From Siphonodentalium dalli (lineage: Eukaryota; Mollusca; Scaphopoda; Gadilida; Siphonodentaliidae): 64,000 nucleotides of DNA. The stretch is from positions 157,007,152 through 157,071,151 of the forward strand of contig CP136066.1 in assembly GCA_032622095.1 (NCBI GenBank), read 5' to 3'. Every line of letters starts with the position of its first letter. Within the stretch, counting starts at the first letter, position 1. Below are positions 1 through 10,559 of the stretch, piece after piece. The notes under the pieces are model-generated. The model saw only the letters and a program-made list of their open reading frames with translations, searched no databases and had not been told where the DNA came from. The translations under genes and the position numbers were made by a program.

Positions 1-192
1 AGCTGCCATAAAAAGTACATGATCTGAACTTGTAAAAGGCTCGAATGGCAATTTAATTGAGTTCAATACTGCATCAAGAATCTCAAAATTATGTTTAATA
101 TGTGTGTGCTGGAAACTGGTGAACATCTGTTTAGCAAGAATTGATATAAACCTTCGAGTTTTAGCCTCAATTTTAGGTCCATTGCCAAATTC
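1..192 (-). CDS. RGS22: RGS22-like exon 22 (runs off the left edge): rest of RGS-like module 4
   Basis: The acceptor taagctatag sits before GAATTTGGC; the frame is open for 64 codons to the window edge. The residues are helical: EFGNGPKIEAKTRRFISILA, KQMFTSFQHTHIKHNFEILD, AVLNSIKLPFEPFTSSDHVL. Other frames contain stops. The exon end and any downstream exons lie outside the window. Confidence 0.83.
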
Positions 193-281
193 CTATAGCT
201 TACCAAATATCTCCAACACTGTGACCTATGGTTGATTGCTTGCAGCTCTTGAGTGGACTGACCTGCACTCCAACATTGGGC

Positions 282-480
282 TACAGTAATGCCCTAAATA
301 ATCAACTCCTTAACCACAGCATAATTATGGGTAATTTTTCAGGATTTTGTCGGAAATATGGCTTGTTGCCATTCATCGGAAAGCTCTCTGTGAGAGCTTT
401 CCGATGAATGGCAACAAGCCATATTTTCGACTAAATCCTGAAAAGTTACCTATAATTCTGCTGTGGTTAAGGAGTCGATT
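282..480. mobile_element. Palindromic pogo-like MITE, right end lost
   Basis: Starts TACAGTAATGCCC and folds back on itself around GAAAGCTCTC. The right arm stops at gagtcgattg, so the terminal ~12 bp are missing. Confidence 0.85.
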
Positions 481-568
481 GATATGATCGGTCATGTGAT
501 TGTGGTTGCACCTAAACTTGCATGTTAATTAATATAAAAATCATCAAATCTATTCACATCTTTTGCAG

Positions 569-646
569 ATAATACCACTGGACATCCCGGCTCCTCTTGG
601 GCGGCGACTAGATAGAAAAGTCAGAGTGAACTCAAGGAAAGACCTG
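569..646 (+). CDS. Orphan exon-like segment on the plus strand, inside the RGS22-like intron
   Basis: A strong acceptor (atcttttgcag) and donor (GACCTG|gtgaga) enclose 78 nt that are open and visibly richer in G+C than their surroundings, reading IIPLDIPAPLGRRLDRKVRV then NSRKDL. The minus-strand frame that would fit between exons 21 and 22 has a stop, so it is not an extra exon of that gene. It could be an exon of a nested antisense gene, a captured fragment, or chance. No partner exons found. Confidence 0.3.
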
Positions 647-661
647 GTGAGAATGTAGATC

Positions 662-878
662 TACAGTAATGCTCTAAATAATCGACTCCTTAACCACAGC
701 AGAATTATGGGTAATTTTTCAGGATTTTGCCGGAAATATGGCTTGTTGTCATTCATCGGAAAGCTCTCGGTGAGAGCTTTCCGATGAATGGCAACAAGCC
801 ATATTTTCGATTAAATCCTGAAAAGTTACCCATAATTCTGCTGTGGTTAAGGAGTCGATTATTTAGGGCATTACTGTA
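662..878. mobile_element. Palindromic pogo-like MITE, full length
   Basis: A 217-bp near-perfect palindrome bounded by TA. Termini CAGTAATGC, subterminal GACTCCTTAACCACAGC, centre gagctttccgatgaatg. The TA duplication and CAGT termini are typical of Tc1/mariner-pogo elements. It has no coding capacity, so a transposase supplied elsewhere is assumed. It ends 17 nt from the exon 21 donor. Confidence 0.9.
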
Positions 879-895
879 TTTGCAAACCTGCTTAC

Positions 896-1087
896 CTTGA
901 ACTTTTGCACCTCGAGGTAGAAGAATAGATCTTTGTCGATCAGTGGACATCCATCTTCCTCACCATGTTTGAGCAGATATTTATAGAAATAGAGCATTTG
1001 GATTTTGATGTGTCCCAAGGCCGACTGATTCAAGGCCTGCAGGAGTTCTACTTTGTCGTCCTTGCTTGGTGGTGCTCGTCCTGTAGG
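896..1087 (-). CDS. RGS22: RGS22-like exon 21: start of RGS-like module 4
   Basis: The acceptor gatatttctag gives phase 0 after exon 20; the donor TTCAAG|gtaagc is strong. It has 64 codons: PTGRAPPSKDDKVELLQALN, then SALGHIKIQMLYFYKYLLKH, GEEDGCPLIDKDLFFYLEVQ, KFK. The Y.YLLK...E.G.PL.....FYLE pattern recurs in C-terminal RGS22 modules as I recall them. A palindromic MITE ends 17 nt past the donor. Confidence 0.88.
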
Positions 1088-2121
1088 CTAGAAATATCAT
1101 CGCAAATTTTATCAGAGAGGGAAAAGGAGAGAGCCAGACACGGTCTGATTGGAAGATTGTTAAATGGACCCAAGGCGCTCGCAGTGGGTAAATGTGCATA
1201 CAGTGGGGAATCACGTGGTTTCGAGTTGATGATTATCACGGATTCAAAATGGCTGAGGCGATCTAGAATTCGATCAGAAGCAAGGAAAAAAAATAATAAA
1301 CTAAGATATGACATATTACATAGTATTTTGACAGCTATGAGCAGATGCTATACTGTTTTTCAAACAAGCTGATACCTCATTTATGTCCAAATTCACATTT
1401 GTTTGCTCTAACATTCTGACCAAAGTTGTCAGTCGAAGGATTTTCCAAGATGTACGGACTGGTGAATTCCACGCACCTCCGACATGCAACTTTGGTCAGA
1501 ATGTTATAGAAAGCCACTAAGTATTTCTGAACAAATAAGGTATCGACTTGTTCGAAAAATAAACCAGCATTATGCTTGTAACAGTCAAACTGCTATGTTT
1601 TGTGTCAGTTCCTCGTATATTATTATTTTGTGCATTTGCACATTTTGAATGCGTGGTACTCACCAACCTCGAAACTACGTGATTCCCCACCTTGGTACAA
1701 AATATACAAAAGTCGGTAAAAACAGCACCACTAAAAAGGACATCATAACATTCAAATGAGAAATTAAGATACATGTCATTATTCTCCAATTATTTCTCAA
1801 TGTTAATTATTAAAATGGATCTTTTTAAAAACTTTAGCAGTGCTCAGTCGTTTGCATCCTTTTATGGCGTTTTCTGTGTTTTACCATTGACAAATGTAGA
1901 TGTTCGGACACATAGAGAATTAGAATATACATAATCGTAACGAAAAATCCATCAGTGATAGACAATTCTTATTACTGAATCCTAGTTCAAAATAAAAATA
2001 ATATATAATTTATAACTTTTTGACATTTATGTACTGCCAGAGGATAATTTTAATTTACTTACCGGGTAAGGGGCTGTGGAAGCACTGGCCAGTATAGGCC
2101 CCTGTGTCATATAATATAAAG

Positions 2122-2271
2122 TTATTATACAATGTTGTGTACAGTATGTGTTTTTCTTGTACGAGTCCAGGTTGTGGTGAAAAGTCATATGCGTGTCGAG
2201 TCCAATATGACTTTTCACCACAACCTGGACGAGTACAAGAAAAACTCATACTGTACACAACATTGTATAAT
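2122..2271. repeat. 150-bp near-perfect palindrome
   Basis: Arms TTATACAATGTTGTGTACAG and CTGTACACAACATTGTATAA with AGGTTGTGGTGAAAAGTCAT inside; the centre is GCGTGTCGAGTCC. No terminal duplication recognised. Open frames on both strands here mirror each other and are not genes. Confidence 0.82.
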
Positions 2272-2692
2272 GACATTTTTATTATCCATCTGTATGTTTA
2301 TCCAAATTTTGGTGAATAAAACTTGTGTGGTTATTTTTGGTATTTGTCGGCACTTAATTCTCTATAAAAGCCTGTATTTTGATCATCAGAAAGCATGATT
2401 GGGAAAAGTAAACACGGAAGTGAGAAAAAAAACTCAATGCGGAAGTGAAACGTCTGCTAAAATCCATCAGTGTTGAGCGCGCATCACAATTTCACCGATT
2501 CATTTTGCAATAGAGTTAATTCGTGACGTCACGGAGTCCAATAAAAAGTGATATTGCACAGTCGGGAGTCCAATATGACTTTTTCCAGGACTATCACGGG
2601 GCGGCTTTTGCCCAATCGGAAATGGTGTTAGTTAAGGGATGGATAATAACATTAATTATGTACTTATATTTATATACATGTATTGTTTGTTA

Positions 2693-2880
2693 AAGATGGC
2701 CTATCTTTTCCCACAAAGTTTTATGTAGATTCTGGGGTATAAAATAATAGATATGAATCAAGGACACCTGTCCGGGAAGATTCTTAAAATTAATATAAAT
2801 TTTATTTACAATTTCTCATCACATCAGTGAGAGTTTTATCAGCCATTTTTAGAAGGGAAATCTGCATGAAAATTGTCAGA
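2693..2880. repeat. AAAGATGGCCTATC-type repeat, one arm
   Basis: Matches an arm of the foldback at 11,829 (CACAAAGTTTTATGTAGATT, GGACACCTGTCCGGGAAG), then continues into a segment shared with 26,262-26,450. Confidence 0.62.
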
Positions 2881-3348
2881 GCGTGGCCAGGACAACCCTT
2901 TCTTGTAAGCAGATTCAATAATGGCAAATATCGTTTAAACTATAGATCCTACAATGATGTTACGAACGAAATAAACCACTTTATTATGACTTTATAGACA
3001 AATAATATACCCAAACTTTCAGATTTTATTCAAAAAATAACTCTTTGTAGTCTTAAAATCAGGATTTATAAATATTATGTTGTTGTTGAAATTGTGGCCT
3101 ATAAGAGATAGATCATCTTTAAGTAATTGTGCGAATAAAGTTTTATGCTTGCAAATAAAATGAAAACCACACTGAGATGGTAACATTCTCTGCTACAAAC
3201 TGTCATCTTGGTTCGATTAATAACAAGAAATTTTATACTGAAATATAGTTTCCTGAACACATTTCCATGCTAAAAATAGAATTTCTGCATTAGCATGCTA
3301 ACTGTATATTGCAAAGGATGTAATATGATCCTCTGAACAACTGAGCTA

Positions 3349-3802
3349 TTTTAAAGATGCATAATCCGATTAAGTGCTCCTCAATTACTATTTATTTGAA
3401 TTCGGGGGTAAACAATATTTGATTCTAGTCGAGGAACCCACGTATCAAAGCTCAGAGTTATTAGATATCGACATTTGAAATCTGTTATTTTTCACCATCA
3501 ATAATTATTAGTGACCCAGTAAACAGTCGATGAGCCAACGGTCTGGGACCAAATTTGCGGAAGAAGAAGGATAACTCTAAAATCAAGAGGCTTTCTGTTA
3601 ATAATAAGGCCAAATTTCGTCGAGCAACATGTTGATAAATAACATGTTTTGGGCAATTTTATACTATAGTTGACAGTGGTTAGCATTATTTTTGGGCAAT
3701 TAATCGATTCTGATAACTGAATCAGCATTTCTAAAAATGTTGTTGTTGTTGTTGTTGGAATCTGATTATATGGGGACCATCGAATCGAATTGAGTACCTT
3801 TA
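3349..3802. repeat. 0.45-kb repeat (TTTAAAGATGCATAATCC / GGTACTCAATC ends), copy 1
   Basis: Carries AACATGTTGATAAATAACAT and a (TTG)n tract near 3,738. Reverse orientation relative to 27,118. Confidence 0.72.
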
Positions 3803-4160
3803 ATACATGCATTTCTGAGCTGATAAATTGACTGGATACAGAAAATTATGACATGAGTGAGTACAAATACAGCTGTCCAAGAACAACAACCTGAAACAAA
3901 ACTCTTATGGAAACCTGTTATCCGAACACTCGCATGGAAACAGCTTCTAGTGTCGGAAATACACTCACCATGAAGTTTTACACAGAAATAATTCTTAATC
4001 TACACGTTCCATATTTATATAGGAACACATAAATATAAGATATGAACTTTAAACTATTTTGTATAACAGTGACATATCTGTCTATGTTTAAAATGAGAAC
4101 AATGAAAATTCTCAATCAAACTCCGTAAATATTATTTCCAATTTTGAAATCCACAAAAAC

Positions 4161-4540
4161 CATTAAAGACATATTATGCACTTGTTCGAGTGCGTAAAAC
4201 TGATAAGATACCATTCAGGTGCTATGCCAACTGGAGGAATGTAGCATTCTGCAATCATTGCTGAAAATCTCAAGCAAATTGACCATACCACTCCATAGAA
4301 AACATCGCCTGAACACCGCTCAAATGTAAATATTTAGCTCTCGATTCGGGACTCAACTATCGTCTATAAACTAACGAAAATGAATTCACCATCAAGAGTT
4401 ACTGAATTTAATTAATATATAAGAATGACGATGGGAGTTGGTGTCAATTTGGATATAATATTTGTAAAAATAACTACTTTTAGCAAAATTATTTTCAATT
4501 TATATTTTATCACCCTACCAGTGTTTCACATCACTTTAAA
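4161..4540. repeat. TTTAAAG-ended 0.38-kb repeat, copy 1
   Basis: Reads TTAAAGACATATTATGCACT to GTGTTTCACATCACTTTAAA. Found in the opposite orientation at 23,510 and 56,747. Probably a DNA transposon; class unclear. Confidence 0.7.
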
Positions 4541-5466
4541 TTCACTATATCCAAATTGAGCAATATCTCACACTTTTGTTAACTTAATTGAAAATTTGTG
4601 TGTGCTGTCCCGACAAAGCTAGGACTGGAATTGAATTGAATATATACACTCCAATGATTTCCCTCCGAAATCAGTAATCAGATAACAACTTTTCATTGGC
4701 TGCTTCCAAAATGAAAACTCTGCCTGCTCATAACATACATTATTCATCGAGCTGTGAATAAAATATTTTCGTGCAAATACAAAAAAAATTGTACGGAAGT
4801 TATCAATCTATTGGTGAGCCTTAAATCTGACAAGAATCAGAATCAGGATTCTGACAGTTTGATTCTCGTAAAAGCAGCTGATTCGCTGTAGAATTACTGT
4901 ATTTTGATTCTCGCAAAAATATATGAATTTTAAGTCCTGTTAGCATATAACTAACATGACTTCTCATCTAGGCTGTCTCACATAAATATTTCCGCATAAT
5001 ATAAGAGGTTGGTTTAGTGCTGAAACAAACAATATTGCAGCTAACAAACGTCGACTATGGTCATTGAGTGTGGGCAGCAGGGATTGCAGGACATAGCAAT
5101 AATGTTAGTAGAGCCACACAAAGCAGGGAATGGGAAATGGAATATGGAAAATCATAAAATGACGGAACTAAACTGGGAATAGGATATCTATAGCGTTGGG
5201 TATGAATACAAGCAGCAATGGAAACTATGGTACCGTTTTCGCTAACAATATGCTATGTGTGGTTTGGCGGGACCTAATGTCATTGGATATGAGTATAAGC
5301 ATGAATACATTCTGATTATATTTCAGCCAATGGAACTGCTCATAGTTAATATGGGAGGTGCTACAATTAAGTTATGGGAGGCTACAATATTCGCATGCTA
5401 TATGGTATCCATCAAGCTTTTTGCAAATGCGATCAAAGCAGGGATATAGTGGGAGAAAACTGATAC

Positions 5467-5760
5467 CTTCTTCCGCCGACGAGTTGTGGACCCAGAATTA
5501 GTTGAATCTACAACTTTGTTCAATGAGATTATGCTACTGCTCTTGAGACGAGAGTGATCTTTAGACAGATCTTTTGAGGCTTCCTTTGAGAGGTTTGAGC
5601 GCTGACTCAATGTTTTAGCTTGTTTGTTTGATTTTGAGGCAGACGGAACCTGCTTGTGGGAATTTTTCGCTGACTGGGAGCTTGAATGTGTCAGCTTTAT
5701 GCCAAATTCTTCCTGTGGTACTTCTTCAACTTTTGGCGGCGCTTTTTCTTCTTCGGGTTC
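5467..5760 (-). CDS. RGS22: RGS22-like exon 20: Ser/Lys-rich disordered linker
   Basis: The largest exon, 98 whole codons, with the acceptor tttaaaatag and the donor AAGAAG|gtatca. It opens acidic (EPEEEKAPPKVEEVPQEEFG), then becomes Ser/Lys rich (SASKSNKQAKTLSQRSNLSK, EASKDLSKDHSRLKSSS) and ends TTRRRKK. It is typical of an unstructured, phosphorylatable linker. Phase 0 at both ends. Confidence 0.85.
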
Positions 5761-6428
5761 CTATTTTAAACATAAAACAACCGATTGAAGTAAACTTATG
5801 TTTACGGAATAGCATTTGATACATCGTTAATTATACTATGTAAAAACATTATAGAAACGAAATTTATTATTATTAATAATTATTAAAGGCTGAAAAATAT
5901 GAGACAAACTTTCTGAAACCAAAACGCAACAAGCAAAACAAAGAATAACTGACAAGTTATGTGGCCTGAAGCAATAATCATAATAGGTTGATAATAGCCA
6001 CATTCAGCTACAGGTACATGTAACTTTTATAGTGTGTTAGTACGGTATTACTATGGTGATGCACTTGGTGGGAAAATCGCATGATTTTACAACACAAACC
6101 TACATGTTTATAGATATCGTTCCAGCATGTAGGAAAATGTGTAAAAAATAGTCGTTCATCATGCATTCATATGCCTAAACGGCTTCATTCAAAATAAGCT
6201 CTTCCCACACAAATTGTCATTCTCACACTTCCTGTATATCGTTGGTCATTCATACGGTTATTAGAAGATTGCTACAAGATTTGTATGCTACATGTTGGGC
6301 ACAAAACTTCTGAATGGTTTAACTGTGTATGTGTAGCATGCGAAATAGTCGCATGATTCATGATTCAGGTGACTTCCGTTTGCATTGGCAACACACGTTA
6401 TAGGTACATGTAGCTGAACCTGGCTAAT
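5761..6428. other. Intron 19, left part: nothing recognised
   Basis: AT-rich sequence without open frames, hairpins or family matches that I can see. Confidence 0.5.
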
Positions 6429-6626
6429 ACAATAATGCCCTAAATAATCGACTCCTTAACCACAGCAGAATTATGGGTAATTTTTCAGGATTTAGAAATA
6501 TGGCATGTTGCCATTCATCGGAAAGCTCTCAGTGAGAGCTTTCCGATGAATGGCAACAAGCCATATTTCCGACTAAATCCTGAAAAGTTACCCATAATTC
6601 TGTCAATTATTTAGAGCATTACTGTA
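6429..6626. mobile_element. Palindromic pogo-like MITE with small arm deletion
   Basis: Same element as 662-878, but a CTGTGGTTAAGGAGTCG-type block is missing from the right arm and the left end has decayed (aataatgccc). Confidence 0.85.
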
Positions 6627-6976
6627 GCTGAGGAATTTACAATACAACATATTCCTATTAAGATCAAAATCAACTTCGTAGGTTATAGGGAGACTATATA
6701 AATTTGGTCATATGTCATGGGGTATCTTCTCTGTCCAACAGAACATATGGAACCAATGAATACATTTGAGTTGACAATGAAAGCAAAATACAATAAACAA
6801 AAAAGTATGTGAAGTACCACATAGTAATAAACGAAAATATAGATTAAGCCTTTTATGTGTTTTTGGTATATTATTGTCAGGTATCTCATGTTGAATTTAT
6901 TTGAGTGAACGATGAAAATGCAAAATACGCTCAAGTACAAAATTACATGAAACATGGTAGTTTAAGTTAAATAAAA

Positions 6977-7632
6977 GGTCGGTAGACCTCATGTCCGCCT
7001 CTAAGTGTCGGCTTGATACGACCGTTGTTTGCGCATAAAAACCTGTCTTTAGTGCTAGTAAACATACATACCAAATTTAATTTCATTCAGTACACATTTA
7101 CTAAAGTTATCATCCGGAAACCTCAAATTGGCAAAAATTCGAACTTGACCTGTGTTTTGCTGGGAGAAAGACACATACCAACTTTGGTTCAGATCAAATA
7201 ATCCAAACTGGAGTTATCGGTCGGAAACCAAAAATGTTAACAGACGGTCAAATTCTAAGTCGAAAAAGGGCCGTAACTCATGTATAAATAATTGGACGGA
7301 ACCCATATTCGAACTTGGCCTGTATCTTTAGCTAGGAAATACACATACCAACTTTGGTTCAGATCAAATAATCCAAACTGGAGTTATCGGTCGGAAACCA
7401 AAAATGTTAACAGACAGTCAAATTCTAAGTCGAAAAAAAGGGGCATAACTCTGTTGAAAATTGGCGGACGGAACCAGAATTCGAACTTGACCTGTCTTTT
7501 CTGCTAGTAAACCCACATACCAAATTTAATTTAATTTGGTTCACTCTAACTAAAGTTATCATCCGGTAACCTTGGACGCACGGACGGACGTGCTGATTAT
7601 AATAGTCCTCCGAACCCGTTGGGTCGGCGGAC
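6977..7632. repeat. Tandem-unit element with terminal GGTCGG repeats
   Basis: Three units carry the shared phrase CATACCAACTTTGGTTCAGA then CCAAACTGGAGTTATCGG. Ends AAGGTCGGTAGACC and GGGTCGGCGG; GCACGGACGGACG near the right end. Confidence 0.7.
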
Positions 7633-7647
7633 AAAAAAGTAAATGAC

Positions 7648-8113
7648 TTAGCCCTTTCAGTGCCAGGGGCCGATCTTATCGGCCAATTATTAACGGTCTG
7701 TAAAATCGGCCCTAAAAACATTAAAAAAAATAAAAAAATTGGGTTTAATTTTTTTTGGGTATGCTTAAGCATGCTATAGCGAATTTAAAAACAAACTGGA
7801 TAAAACCTTAGGGGCATGTTATAACTCAAAACTATCACCAAGTATTCATAGTAATAATTTTGATGCCCATGAAAAACGTAAGATTCCCTGGCACTAAACC
7901 TACAAAATAAGTCTGTTAAAGAATATAAGAAATAATTATTAAAATTGTAAAACAAATTGTAAAAAATAATAACAAATGATGAAAAATTGTTAGGCCAATG
8001 CATTCTCTTATATATGCAAGGCGACCTATGGTCGACTCGCATATATAAGAGAATGCATTGGCACGGGGTATATGGGTTGATACAAAAATCGGACCTGGCA
8101 CTGAAAGGGTTAA
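7648..8113. mobile_element. piggyBac-like MITE, GGCACTG-ended family, long copy
   Basis: Ends CCCTTTCAGTGCCAGG and CCTGGCACTGAAAGGG. The right flank is TTAA; the left is degraded to TTAG. TTAA targets with CCC-starting inverted ends are the hallmark of piggyBac elements. Contains GGCCGATCTTATCGGCC and one hairpin of the shared cassette (GCCAATGCATTCTCTTATA arms) with loop CGACCTATGGTCG. Confidence 0.75.
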
Positions 8114-8519
8114 AACCATTTATTAAATTGCTTAAGCCAACCACTTAGCTTTCAATAAGCATGTGTGATATGCCATACTTTGTGCATTTGAATGTATATT
8201 TATATTGCATTTAATTGTTCTTGTCGAGTATATTAGGAAATTACTGAATATAAATTGGCTAGATTTTATGTACAGTCTCCATTTAATTGAAGCAAAAATT
8301 AAGGTACATGTAAATAAATATTCAACAACACGAACAAAAAGAAGCATTAAATTTTATAAATTACGAAAGACTGTTTGCCCATTTTCATAGGTATTGCAGA
8401 GTTATCTTTCCTGGTGAGGATATCTTATGAAATTAACACACCTGCCAATTCTGGCAAGCAATTTGTTTTTACGTTTACTCATGCAGTCATATCTCATTGT
8501 TAAGACAAATGTTTATTAA

Positions 8520-8780
8520 TTAACCCCTTCATGACGGGAGCTGCCCTGGTTCAGTATTAAAGACCATGTGCCAGTGCATTCTCTTATATATGCGAGTCTC
8601 CCATAGGGAGCCTCGCATATAAGAGAATGCACTGTCTTACAAGGTCAAGGTAAATATTGTTAGGCCAATGTAATCTCTTATATATGCAAGGCTCCCTATG
8701 GGAGACTCACATATATAAGAGAATGCATTGGCACAGTGTCTTCACAAAATTCCAAGAGGCTCCAGTTATGGCAGGGTTAA
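8520..8780. mobile_element. piggyBac-like MITE, TCATGAC-ended family
   Basis: TTAACCCCTTCATGAC to a decayed right end (TTATGGCAGGGTTAA) encloses two cassette hairpins (stem GTGCATTCTCTTATA, loops CTCCCATAGGGAG and CTCCCTATGGGAG) joined by CAAGGTCAAGGTAAATATTG. Confidence 0.78.
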
Positions 8781-9009
8781 TAGTTCCACATAAAATAGAG
8801 AAAATTATGGAACTTCCATTGTCGTATATCAAGAGAAAATATAAATAAATTTGAGACAAAACGAATCAGACAGTTATCTCGCAAGGTATCATTCTCAGGA
8901 AAGATAATGCTGCAAAACATACGAACGTGAGACAAACAGTTATATTAAAGGTGGATCGTGGGATGGGTTCAGGAATTATGACACCTACACAACAGTTATG
9001 TTGTGGTAC

Positions 9010-9141
9010 CTTCGGTGTTCGACTTTTCTTCTTTTCAAAGTTGTAAGTCAAAGTGTGAACTGGTTGACCTTTCTCATATGACGTAACCTCCACATTTGGA
9101 ATAACTGGTGTTTTTCCTAACGTGATATCTCTATGTGATTT
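9010..9141 (-). CDS. RGS22: RGS22-like exon 19: basic linker
   Basis: The donor CCGAAG|gtacca is clear. For the acceptor I chose ctgcataag at 9,141/9,142 because it gives phase 0, matching exon 18; catag 8-10 nt further in is an alternative but breaks phase. This gives 44 codons: KSHRDITLGKTPVIPNVEVT, SYEKGQPVHTLTYNFEKKKS, RTPK. Start less certain than for the other exons. Confidence 0.72.
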
Positions 9142-9333
9142 CTTATGCAGTAAAACAAAGAATATTAATGAGAGCGAAAAAATTATAAACTTTATAACAA
9201 TGAAATAGTGAAAGCGACTTTCCTAAAAAGTGATTTATAAAGAAATGTTAGAAGATAGTGTCAGGGACCCAATATCATAAACACAACAAAACTGCTGGGG
9301 GAAAAAATTCACCACGATGCAAAATATAGTATA

Positions 9334-9642
9334 ACTAGCTGATGTGCCCGACTTCATCCAGGCTATTTCTTAACTGAGCGAACAACGTTGAAAAGTATTA
9401 GGAGAAAGAAAAAATCTATTGTTCAATTGGTCCAGAAACATGCCGATATGAGCGTATATGAGCGAAGCCAAGGTAAAGGACACGGTCGCATGTGAAATTG
9501 GATCCACACATATTGTTCCCCGGATCAAAGTAGGCCAACCTACCAAATTTGAGTCGGATCGGTTGAGCAGTTTTCGAGTCTATAACACACACACACACAC
9601 ACACACAGACAGATAGACAAAAGTTCCAAAATATATAGTAGA
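9334..9642 (-). mobile_element. Short Helitron-like element with (GT)n tract
   Basis: On the minus strand it starts TCTACTATATATTTTGGAAC, has a GT/AC microsatellite near the start, and ends with a GC-rich near-hairpin (GCCTGGATGAAGTCGGGC) then CTAGT. TC start, 3' hairpin and CTRRT end without a target duplication are Helitron features. Confidence 0.65.
9581..9608. repeat. (AC)n microsatellite
   Basis: About 13 AC units within the Helitron-like element at 9,334-9,642. Confidence 0.9.
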
Positions 9643-9709
9643 TGACAAAGAAAATTGAATGTCTGATCAGGGATACAAGTTAGACAAAATTTAGGGTTGG
9701 TTGGTAGGC

Positions 9710-9850
9710 TTAAAGATTGTCTGTCTCTTCCTATAACTAATTTTATAGAGCTTCTTGGGCATAAAATAGTATATATGAATCGAAGTCCCCTCTCTGGAAA
9801 CACTTCTATCAATTAATATTGATTTTATTTAAAATATATGGATATTTTAA
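9710..9850. repeat. AAAGATTGTCTGTC-type repeat, one arm
   Basis: TCTGTCTCTTCCTATAACTA and ATATGAATCGAAGTCCCCTC match the foldback arm at 11,829. Confidence 0.6.
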
Positions 9851-10035
9851 TGCTCACGGAGCATAGCAAGCGGTAGAAATGTATCCCTATCTGAGATCGC
9901 CGGAAAGATCATGACGACATGTTCTAAAAATAGTAAAGAAAAAATGTCCCAATTAATTATTGCATTATAAGAAAATATCAATATAAAATCGATAGAATTA
10001 ATTCCGGACTCATATTTTTTATTTAACCTATTCAC

Positions 10036-10320
10036 TGCTAATGAAGTTATGACATCATGTGCTGGGCCGTTGATGTTATGGCCATTTCGAGTGGAAAAAT
10101 ATAACGGGAATATCACGAAAACCATAAAACTAACTCAATTGAATGGCTAGTTTCATTAACAATTGTGGAACGTCATACACTGTTTGAAAACTTCGAGATA
10201 CAGTTGTTCCGATGTATCAATATGTGAGTTCCAGTTATAAAATATGGCCGAGTGCTAGTGTGCTGAAGAAGGTCCGTACGGACGTATAGCACACAGCGTG
10301 ACATTTTACATCCGTACTCA
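10036..10320. repeat. Dispersed repeat with GTTGATGTTATGGCCATTTC, copy 1
   Basis: Ends in the phrase GTGCTAGTGTGCTGAAGAAG then GCACACAGCGTGACATTTTA. Diverged copies at 25,138 and 33,298. Class unknown. Confidence 0.55.
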
Positions 10321-10331
10321 GTACTGACATA

Positions 10332-10547
10332 TACAGTAATGCTCTAATTAATCGACCTCTTAACCACAGCAGAATTATGGGTAACTTTTCAGGATTTAGT
10401 CGGAAATATGGCTTGTTGCCATACTTCGGAAAGCTCTCAGTGAGAGCTTTCCGATGAATGACAACAAGCCATATTTCAAACTAAATCCTGAAAAGTTACC
10501 CATAATTCTGCTGTGGTTAAGGGTCGATTAATTAGAGCATTACTGTA
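10332..10547. mobile_element. Palindromic pogo-like MITE, full length
   Basis: Both arms complete, with TACAGTAATGC and GCATTACTGTA termini. A few arm-specific substitutions (atacttcgg versus attcatcgg) show mild ageing. Confidence 0.9.
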
Positions 10548-10559
10548 GCTGCCAAGAGG

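Larger units (their letters stand above)
1088..5466. other. Intron 20: what it holds
   Basis: Besides the listed repeats I see a 17-bp inverted pair (CATTCTGACCAAAGTTG, 1,412-1,504). The stretches 1,510-2,110, 2,290-2,690, 2,900-3,348 and 4,541-5,466 are AT-rich; only a short segment at 4,850-4,925 (TTGATTCTCGTAAAAGCAGC) recurs at 15,030. No other structure seen. Confidence 0.6.

Noticed and set aside
965-1372. A 135-codon open frame on the plus strand
   Set aside because: It is antisense to exon 21 and part of its introns; the minus-strand exon has proper splice sites and RGS-like residues.
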